From assembly GCA_964058845.1 (NCBI GenBank), contig CAXKVR010000895.1, positions 1-25,767 of the forward strand: a stretch of DNA of 25,767 nt. Reading direction: 5' to 3'. This stretch comes from Carex sylvatica (Eukaryota; Streptophyta; Magnoliopsida; Poales; Cyperaceae). Positions 17,341 to 25,767 of this stretch are shown here, in pieces. Each line of letters opens with the position of its first letter. Position 1 is the first letter of the stretch. The translations under genes were made by a program, and so were the position numbers. The notes below the pieces were generated by a model. It saw only the letters and a program-made list of their open reading frames with translations. It made no database searches and was not told the DNA's origin.

Positions 17341-18426
17341 TAGGCCTGTTCGGTGGTTCCATGACCATGGTTTTTTTTTTTGAAAAAGGTAAGACTTGTA
17401 GGTATTTTTTCTATTGGGTGTTCGTTGTTGAAGTTTTTTTTTTCATTTCACAATTTCTATGGATTTATATTTCTTGTCCGCTTCACATTTTATGAGAGAA
17501 AACAATTGACTAGGAGCTTTGTTTTTTTCCCAAATAGCATGACTCTTGCAAAAAGAAGAATATATTATGTCTTTTGTTCATTAATTAAACTATGTATCTG
17601 CTTAATAATTAAACTACATGATTTATATTTTTAGAAAAATTACAACAAGGCTCCGTTTTTTTTTCCAGAGCTGAAGCTATTGTATTGTTTTTTTTTTTCT
17701 ATCAAGAAAAAATTAATTACAAAAAAGCATTAATTTGTACTGTTTTGCATTGTTGCATATGAGTATATTTTCAGTTTTTCACAATCTTAACTTTAAAAAA
17801 GAAAAAGCAAAAATATGTAAAATGATTTGTAACAGTAAAAAGTTAAACTAGTTTAAAATACATAAATCCAAAAAATAAAACACAAAAATTAAAATAATTA
17901 AATAAACAAATAGCATTTCAACTAGTTTAAATACATAAATCCAAAAATTGAAACACAGCTTAAATAAAGACTAAAATTCAAGACTAATTTGAACTCTTTT
18001 AAAATTAACAATCAAATACAAAAATAAAAATTAAATGCATTTCAATAGTACAATAATAATGAACAATTTCGAAGCTAAAAATAATTAAACAAAAAAGAAT
18101 TTCAAAGTACAAAAAAAATTAAACAAGCATAATTAAACTAGCTACATTTAATTTAACTTATTTTTAGAATATGATATATACAATTATATTCATCATAATT
18201 AGTGATTAATATTAGTACACTTCATATATATAGTTTAATATTATTATTACATCTTCTATAAAAAGAAAAACAAACTAACATCCTAATAAATTTTGCATGC
18301 ATTTGCCGACCTATATTTACAAATTTTCTATGAGTTAAATAATTTTGATTTTGACAAATTGAAATTTTCATTCTCATATTAAAAATTCTCGTTCCTACAA
18401 AATTTCCATGCTACCGAACATGCCCA
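17341..18426. mobile_element. Probable hAT-like non-autonomous element, about 1.1 kb
   Basis: The left end (taggcctgttcggtggttcc) and right end (atgctaccgaacatgccca) are imperfect inverted repeats with the shared core CTGTTCGGT / ACCGAACAT, typical of hAT ends in plants. No clear 8-bp duplication was found. The inside is AT-rich without a transposase frame and includes an imperfect direct repeat at 17846-17885 and 17920-17958. Confidence 0.45.
17846..17958 (+). repeat. Direct repeat, about 39 bp with 74-bp period
   Basis: aactagtttaaaatacataa (17846) and aactagtttaaatacataaa (17920) continue in parallel through tccaaaaa..aaacaca. It lies in the AT-rich interior of the putative hAT-like element and probably arose by slippage. 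Confidence 0.7.
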
Positions 18427-19509
18427 AAAAAATTTCGTTGCTAAAGTGCATAATTATTATGTTCATCACATGGAATTCTAATCCTTCATATCTTCGTATA
18501 TTAGGTTAGTAAAAGAACAATCAGCGTCTATGAAATCTATCAAATTTAACATTTGAGGGACCTATAAACTCATGAGAAAAAAGGGAAATTATATCGACAT
18601 TGGATAACAAATTTTTTTTGTGTAAATAATGTTCGACTATCAGATCATAGATTAAGCAAAATATTTTATTTATATAATTAGTAGGATTTAAATAACTTAT
18701 CTTTTGTGCCTTAATCATGTCACACATCCTTGTCTTATTTTTAAACTTTAAATAGTTAATTTGAAATTCAACATGAACTTGTAGGTCACGTTAAAATGTA
18801 TTTGGAGTCCAAAATATTATCATTTTATCATTTTTTTTAGATAGGTAGAAAATTGGTGTATTGAAAAAAACAGTGAATTTTTACCTATCAAAAAATAGTA
18901 CAAGTACCTAATATTTTTACTATTTTACATCATTAATAATAGTAAAAGAATCGTAAAATATGGACACGAATTAAAACAACAATTTAGGTCTCTAATATTT
19001 TTATCATTAATAATTATATATTTTTAGTTGACAGATAAAAAATATTATTGTAAACCTCTTATTAGGAAGTGTTGTAGCAGTACCTGCAACAGTAATGAAA
19101 GATTTATGCGGAATTTGTAATGTAACACAAATTAAACACAACCTTTTCCTTTAATAAAAATTGGTAGTTCACAATTTGTCGACCAATATTATAAAAAAAC
19201 AGTAATGAAAGATTTGGATGTAAACAGAAAAAATAATCCGCAGCATCTGCAATACAATATATTTGTTCTAGATTATAAACATATCATAACAATGTACAGA
19301 AATTACACATCGAGAACTAATTGAAGAATCAACCTAAAAGTAATATTGGACCAGTACTCAAATAAAACCTCAGAAAGAAACTTTTACAAAAAAATTTATA
19401 ATATGACCTTAGTCTCATTCAAGCTGGAAATTTTCCCAACATATTAGCTAAAGCAATTCACACATCCTTTTACAAATTCTTCAACTACACCAATACAATG
19501 TTTTAATTA
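18427..19509. other. AT-rich spacer downstream of the SCYL1-like gene
   Basis: No gene is seen apart from the diverged MITE at 18706-18900. The part nearest 19509 is presumably the 3' UTR of the minus-strand SCYL1-like gene. Short AT-rich direct repeats of ctaatattttta...tcattaataat lie near 18910 and 18992. Confidence 0.5.
18706..18900. mobile_element. Diverged partial copy of MITE family A
   Basis: The left arm (gtgccttaatcatgtcacac, then attcaacatg, then gttaaaatgtatttggagtc) follows the arm of the 20325-20701 element in order. The core gataggtagaaaatt / aatttttacctatc forms a hairpin like the core of the other copies. The right arm is not recognisable, so the copy is degraded or truncated. 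Confidence 0.5.
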
Positions 19510-22500
19510 TCAGAAGCCAGAGGATGTTCTATCTATCCTTTGAGCACCTAATTTTGGTTGGGACGGTTTTATCCCTCTCCCTCTTCCTAGAGATAATGGT
19601 TTCGCTCTTGTGGTAGGTGGTGGGGCCGCAATGGCAGCCCATGGGTCACTGTCATCATTTATGGTAGCTGGCTTTAGAGATTTCGCAGTGGATTTAGGTG
19701 CTGGTGCTGCTATAGATCCCCACAAATCATCCTCGTTTTTGGCTGAAGATGATGATGTCGGTTTTGGGTTCAAATTTTTTGCAGCAGATTTAGGCACTGG
19801 GGCAGAGACAGAGCCCCATGGATCGTCTTCAGTTTCTATTGTGGCCTTCATGGCTGGTGGGGCCCGTGCTGAGTTGACAGCTGTGATTTAGCATGTGGCA
19901 AAGAAAATATAATAAGTATATTGAAAAAAACTAATTCAATTTGTTCACTTCAAATAAAAGAAACTGTTTTTATGTTCTGAATAATGATCATAATCATCTG
20001 GTTCCATTATACTTTTCTTTCAATTAAGGCAACATTTTAACTTCTAGGAAGGGCTGGGTATCAGTTGGAACTACAATGGCACTATATAACTATTCATTTA
20101 TGTAGTCGGACAAATTATATGTTTAAGCAAATTTACTCAGAGAAAAACAAAACACTGAAATAAAGAAAGAGAAAAATATACCTTATAGCTATGCTACACA
20201 GATACAGAAATGAGTATTTGTATCAGGCATGATAACAATACTAGTCAACGACACAACTGTTTTGAAATGTTAGGCTATGATATGTTTTGATTTGTGGATT
20301 TTATTATTAATATATAACAAAAATGAGGAGGTTCAAATGCCTCATGTCTTTCATGCCTCACATCCTTTATCTCTGTTTTCATAGTAGTCAATCCGAACCG
20401 CTCAACATGATCTCCATATTAAAATGTGCTTACAGACCAAATTTAATATTTTTTGAAAATTTTTTTTACTATATTTTTAAATAGGTACAAAATCACTGTT
20501 TCTGGACCATCCAAAAACAGTGATTTGTAACCATCTAAAAAATAGTAAATTTTTTCCAAATAAAATATAATTTGGTCTCCAAACATATTTTAATATGGAT
20601 ATCGTGTTGAGCAGTTCGGATCGACTGTTTAGACTTTGAAAACACAGATAAAAGATGTGAGGCACGATGAGGCATGGAGGACATTAGGCATTTGAACCCT
20701 TAACAAAAATAAAGTGTTAACATAAATATAACTTTTATTAAGAAGTTAACTTTTTTTATTTTAAAACAAGAAGCAAATTCTAAAATGCAAGTTTAATTTG
20801 GGTGGACACGGGAGATTGAAAGAGAAATCAACACAAGTACAGAAACAGATATCTTGAACTCCTTGGAGAAATATGAGAAGTATTAATTTTATACTAATAA
20901 AACTGATATATCCATATTATTCCTTTGCTGATTGACTGGAGCTGCAAAAATTTACTGTGGCCTCGATATGCATCTGCTTCCGTGCACAGGAAGTATCTTG
21001 AGGACATCAAGAAAATAAGGGCATTAATTACCAATGATACGCCATCTGACGTATCATCTGGTGTATCTGGTACATATTGTAGGCATACCCAGCATGTGCT
21101 CGTAAAGGGTACGATTCACATACATGTTCTGTCATCTATTCGAAGTGTCCAAGCAGCATTTAGATTATGAATTTAAAAAAGCATATGAAATTATGAACAG
21201 AAAGTACCATTGATCCTTTTCATCAGTAAAGAAGATTACAAAGAGGATGAGAGTACCTGGTTGCTTAGGTTGTGAAACGGGCCTTTTCTGAGCGGATTGA
21301 ATGTTGGTGAGCGAAGCGGGTTTGGGTTCATCAAACGGGTCCACATCATCCCATCCACCATCTTCGTCTCCCATGTCAGGTACACTACCGTCCTCAGCAT
21401 CTCCCCATCCATCAGCAGATCTGGTAGGGGAAGGCGGGGCCACCTGCTCAAAGCTGGACATAGATGCTGTTCTCACTGGAGCCGCACTTGGTGTATCTGC
21501 CACTGCAAAATTTATGTCAAAGAGTTCATAACAATCATGATATTGTGATTTCTGTAATGATTTAGACAGAAAAATGGAGATAGAAAACCTAAGCTGGAAT
21601 TGGAGGTCGCTGAAGAAACTGTGCCGCTATTAGCATTTACAGAAGATATTGGAGCATGGTCAGATGCTTTTCCTTTCTGCGTCAGAGAACTCATTGCCCA
21701 GCTGCACATAAATCGTCATTTCATTACATTAGTTTTTTCTCCGTGACTAAAGCACCATCTGGTTTGATTAAGTACATGGCCAAAGTAGACAGGCAACAAA
21801 GAAAATACTCACGTGAGCAAACTAGAGTTGGCATTAGACTGTACTGCAGTGCTATCACCAACTCTGCTCTCTACTCCGGTTGTTAGCTACAATAGAAGAA
21901 GAATACATTCTTAAGCAAGAGTATCCATACAAAAGCATAATTCCAAGATAGCATTCTACATTTTCAAGTCAAAAAAAATAAAAAAACTTGATACAAGACT
22001 GCTTATTGTATATCCAAACCTTTTCATGGTTCTGCCTGGCAATGCTCAAAAATTGGTCGAGAGCTTGAAATGCCTTTGTCCTCACATCACTGAAACAACA
22101 AAAACGTTTACTATGAATGCACAACAAAGTTATATACATGGAGATGCACAAGATTTGAAGCTTGTGACGCCAAAAAATGAGAAAAAACCATATCAACATC
22201 TTAAGAGGATATTGGACTTTGGTGTAAATGAGTTCTCTTGAGGTATAGTGTTCAGAAAAATGAGAAAAATGTCAGTGGGAAGAATGCAGGTGGCAAGCTC
22301 TTGAGAGTGTATATATATAATTCTTTCAAATTTCAAGTGTAACAAAACAAAGCAAGTACCTATCTGGATCAATTGTAAGAACAGCGACATTGGGAAGAAT
22401 GCGAGTGGCAATCTCTGTCATGTCATAATATGAACTCGTCACAGTTAAAGCCAATATCCCTGCCAAAGGAAATAAAACACTGTTACATCCTCGTTTTGAC

Positions 22501-25500
22501 AGAAATAAAGAAATAATATAATAACCTCTTAATAAACTAAAGAAAGGCTGCATACCAGCAGATCTAGCAGGAGGAAAAGTGTCTCTTAGGGCCCGAACAG
22601 TAAACGCGTTGATTAGGACTCTCTTCCTTGTCTGCATGATTAGTCACTAATACATCAATGGCACTATCACATAGAATCTTAGTTTTGCAAATTAATACGC
22701 AATATGATTTATTGCATTTGTGATCCATATCTAAATTCATCACAACAGTTAAGGAAATGACAAGAGGTAAATAGAGCATTGAGACATACTCCCTCATTCA
22801 TGTAGCTAGCTATATTTCCTAGAAGAATTGTAGTATTTGTCCTGATTGCGGGTTCTTCGTCAACCTGAGAAAATATAAACCATAAAAAGGAGAAGAAAAA
22901 ACATAAGATGGGATAACATAATTTATGCAACTCTGTAATAAAAACAAATGCTGTTGAAATAGAACCTGTAGCTTAGAGAGATACTTCAAAAGAGACCCTG
23001 AGAGTGTGCGCTGGGATAGCTGTGACAATTTTCCCACTTACCACATCAGAAAAAAGGTATCTTAACATAATTCCACGAATTGTGGAAATGCCACGGGAAA
23101 ATAAAGTACAAGAGAGTTTTACTTTAGGAGCTAAAATGAGCATGGACTTTAGAGTTAGTTCGCGAAGGAAGGCAGAAGTATCGGCAAACCCTGTTGCTAC
23201 ATTAGGAAAGACCTACAAGATCACACTACAATTGTTAATATATTACATTTTTCAATGACCATAAGAAAAAGACTAATAACTTTACATAGAACTGCATACT
23301 TGTTCGTCAACAATTTGTGATGATAATGAATCGCCAAACTGGTCTATATGTTGTAGAAGGCTAACTCTAATAGCACGATCATTAGAAGCAAAAAGCTTAA
23401 TTATAGTTGGCAACACCTGAAATATGCAATTAGTTAGGTCTATCTTGACTGAAATTCCATGATGTAAAGTTGAATGTAATAAAACAGGGAGCATAACAAA
23501 CCTTCACATTGAATTGATCAGGTGTCAGCCATGCACCCATCTTTAACAAAACAGTTAAGGCAGGGGCAGCAGCTGAGCCAAATTCCAAGGAAGAAGCTAA
23601 AACTGGAAGTAACTGCATTAATTGATGAAACACGGAAAAAAATCATTGGCTTATCAAATTTTCTATCGGGGTTAAACCAACAACTATTCATGATTCCATA
23701 TCCCAATAATTATTTATTTCATGCTTACCTTCTTCAAGACAATTTCACGAGGGAGCTGTTCGGCAATATTTGGGAGCTTCCTGAAGAATGAATCTTTCTC
23801 AACACTATCTTTCAGATTCAAGATCTCTATGAATTGAATGGTTTCTACCAATTTATTCTGAAAGAACTCTGCATATTGGAAAAGGAGGTTCCAAATATCA
23901 CATTTTTTTGTGAAGAAAAATAATTAGCCTTTGCTGCACTAACAATTAGAAGATCTGCTATTGGACCCTCAACTACTGCAGCTGGTTTGCACTATTTTCC
24001 AACAAGCTAATAAATTATTTTTGGTTCAATTAGCCATATAAACTTTTGCATTGATTTTGTTATAATCCTTTCATTAGTTAATTTATCCTAATTTAATAGT
24101 CATAAATTGTTAACTGAGACTTGATAACTCTATAGGCCTTATATTACTTACAAAAGTCATCAATCAGGGGCTTAATCTACCATGTGCAACATTTGAGGGG
24201 CTTGATTGAATATGAAAAATGTTCAGGGACTTGATTATACCAAATGCAATTGTTGAAGAACTAAAATCAGACTTCTTCTGTTTACTAATATATCAATGAA
24301 GTGTATAAAATCTTCAAGTAATGTGGCTTTGGCTCAAGATCATTGATTTGTGAATATATCTACAGTTATTGGCATCCATAAACACTAAATATTAGTAAAT
24401 CAATGTTCTTGAGCATAGTGAATCAGAGATCACCATCACAAGAAGAATCAGAGAAATTTAACCGTAGTGAACATACCACTGTTATCGATAAGTTTTGAGG
24501 GGTTCATCCTACGAGAAGGTGCAGAGCTCAAGAGCCTCTGGTAATCTGGGAGAAGAGACTGAACATAAAAAAGGAAGAGAAATAGATTTGTAATCAATTC
24601 AAAGCAACTTTATTCCACCGAAAAAAGAAAAGAAAAAAGACACTTCAAAAAACCGCACACATAATTACAAAAGTATTCAAAGTTTAAATCATCAAATGTT
24701 AACATGATCATACCTTTGGTATTGAAGCTATGTTTCGCAATTCCTCAGTCTTAGTTAATTTTACCCCGGAAAAGAGTTCATAAATTAGACAACCTGATAA
24801 ACCCAATAAAGGCCGTTAAGTTTGGCAAACAAAAAGCACCAAAAAATAGATAATAGAAAGGTTCCAGAAATTTAGCTGTTAAAATAGTTACAGTTTTCAC
24901 AATGCAATTCTGAATGCTTTTTGGATCGAATTAATTTTTTTTAAACGAAGTTAATTAAATATAAGAGATAATAACTGACCTAAGCCCCAACCGTCAATGG
25001 ACCATGGAGGTGATTTTCTTATTGTAGCCCACTCTGACTTTGACAGTTCCAATGGCTTGTATTGCGCTCCCACTAACCAGTCATATTGCTACAAAAGGTA
25101 CATTATTTTTCTATTAGGAAGTGTCGAGCCTTTAACAAGCCTAGTGAGATTCAGATAACACGAACAGTAATAGTTACCAGCATGGGGCTATTCACGGCCT
25201 CATTATTGGCATCAAATTCTGATAGAACATCAAATGCATGCAACTTCCAATCCAAAGTTTGAGTGACAACAACACTCGACACACACACATTTCCATGAAC
25301 CTGGAATTGCCAAAATGAAAGACAACAATAAACTACAGAGAAATAAGAGGGTGTAAATTCAGATGTGCTTATAGTAAAGATACTTACTAGTTTGCAATCA
25401 TTATTCAAAAAGCTAACAGCTTTAGCTATTTGATGAAGGCCCCATGCATAGTATTCATCCCTGCATCATTCAGAATTAGTTGTGTATATAAGCTATATGT

Positions 25501-25767
25501 TGAGAAAGAAAGAGAGATTAACAGCTAGTTAAATTACCTCTGAGTACCACTTAAGTTAAGTTCCTTGAGCTTTTCAGAAAGAGGCATTACAGGCTCTGTC
25601 ACGATGTAAATCGTCTGTTTTTGAGAAGGCCCGTCAAAACCCTCAATTTCTGTACTGTGAAGGAATGATAATATATTTGGATGTCTCACCTAAAACATGT
25701 CAGAAGCATTTATTAGCCAAATAAAAGTATCACAGCTGTTGAGGTAAAATGCAGAAAGAGACTTACT
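19510..25767 (-). CDS. SCYL1: SCYL1-like protein (SCY1-like pseudokinase with HEAT/ARM repeats), 5' end outside window
   Basis: The right edge cuts the gene; base 25767 ends an exon. Further coding exons on the minus strand are 25689-25538, 25460-25388, 25300-25178, 25088-24980, 24793-24714, 24558-24477, 23868-23729, 23612-23502, 23416-23300, 23212-23123, 23019-22966, 22864-22790, 22631-22556, 22459-22360, 22089-22020, 21886-21813, 21701-21589, 21502-21257 and 19880-19510 (TGA). About 751 residues are present; Arabidopsis AT2G40730 has about 800, so roughly 50 N-terminal residues are missing. The kinase-like part lacks catalytic residues: the HRD position reads VHGNVC and the DFG position HAFD. 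HEAT/ARM repeats follow (VLPTIIKLFASNDRAIRVSL, LSQRTLSGSLLKYLSKLQ, TRKRVLINAFTVRALRDTFP). The tail has DPF and repeated W-G-S-x-x-A-P motifs. In yeast and animals the family acts in tRNA export (Cex1) and COPI traffic; plant roles are inferred. Confidence 0.95.
20325..20701. mobile_element. 377-bp long-hairpin MITE (family A, best copy) in the last SCYL1 intron
   Basis: The element is bounded by AACAAAAAT at 20316-20324 and 20702-20710, a 9-bp target duplication of Mutator type. The arms are near-complete inverted repeats of about 180 bp; left ggttcaaatgcctcatgtct mirrors right ggacattaggcatttgaacc. The core folds around aaaatcactgttt and aaacagtgattt. It lies in the intron 19881-21256. Related copies occur at 5032-5307 and 18706-18900. 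Confidence 0.88.
20907..21170 (+). other. Open stretch antisense to the SCYL1 gene, within its last intron
   Basis: The plus strand is open for over 80 codons with no ATG near its start; the reading begins after a tga at 20904. It contains a well-mixed, unbiased peptide segment (RYASASVHRKYLEDIKKIRA) unlike the AT-driven frames around it, and base composition is nearer to coding. A short repeat (gatacgccatctg, then gtatcatctggtgtatc) follows. It may be a captured exon fragment or chance. No family is recognised. Confidence 0.25.
24166..24262 (+). repeat. Short tandem-like repeat, about 30-bp period, in a SCYL1 intron
   Basis: Three spaced copies of agggRcttRatt (starting near 24166, 24196 and 24225) each lead into a gcaac/aaatgttc-type phrase. 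Such phrases recur in many plant transposable-element ends. It lies in intron 23869-24476. No element borders were found. Confidence 0.5.

Noticed and set aside
19610..19891. 93-codon plus-strand open frame, Gly/Ala-rich
   Set aside because: It is the antisense shadow of the Pro/Ala-rich SCYL1 last exon.
21297..21548. Plus-strand frames overlapping 21257-21502
   Set aside because: They are antisense to a SCYL1 coding exon whose splice phases fit on both sides.
1..25767. tRNA, rRNA, CRISPR array, operon or phage-like genes
   Set aside because: No cloverleaf, rRNA-like or spaced identical repeat pattern was seen, and the gene structure is that of a plant nucleus.

Overview
The window reads as nuclear DNA of a flowering plant, most likely a eudicot. 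Genes are split by short AT-rich introns with GT..AG borders, the spaces between genes are very AT-rich, and the proteins are plant-type: a chloroplast thylakoid kinase, a myristoylatable h-type thioredoxin, a plant zinc-ribbon DUF3133 protein and a plant SCY1-like pseudokinase. The species cannot be named from the sequence alone. No rRNA, tRNA, CRISPR or bacterial signal was seen.

Layout. 1-4179: gene-poor, with a degenerate telomere-like patch, a long-TIR Mutator-like element (about 1383-2670) that seems to sit inside an older small hairpin element, a complete 122-bp element with a 9-bp target duplication (2786-2907), and a tandem duplication near 3.5-3.7 kb. 4180-5670 (+): thioredoxin h, four exons, 136 aa, with one hairpin MITE in intron 2 and another in intron 3. 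5671-6811: a hairpin just past the thioredoxin gene, then a patch very rich in GTAC. 6812-9952 (-): chloroplast kinase STN8, four exons, 501 aa, with a hAT-like MITE in intron 1, a 542-bp long-TIR element in intron 2, and a G-box upstream. 9953-13850: AT-rich spacer with a tandem duplication and a hairpin MITE. 14428-16005 (+): DUF3133/EDR4-like zinc-ribbon protein, two coding exons, 494 aa, with a 5' UTR intron. 16006-19509: a partial copy of the STN8 intron element, a TATA/telo-box exon-like block of unknown nature, and a probable 1.1-kb hAT-like element. 19510-25767 (-): SCYL1-like pseudokinase, 19 coding exons plus one base of another, cut off by the right edge, with a 377-bp MITE in its last intron.

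I derived the exon structures by hand from splice signals, and the reading phase agrees at every junction of all four genes. The genes are unrelated in function (redox, photosystem II core phosphorylation, immunity-type zinc-ribbon protein, membrane traffic or tRNA export), as is normal for neighbouring plant genes. What links the window is its transposon content: at least ten foldback or TIR elements, five of them inside introns. One family is present three times within 16 kb. I found no convincing new multi-gene system; the most interesting leads are the MITE family, the nested insertion, the GTAC-rich hairpin patch and the orphan promoter-exon block.
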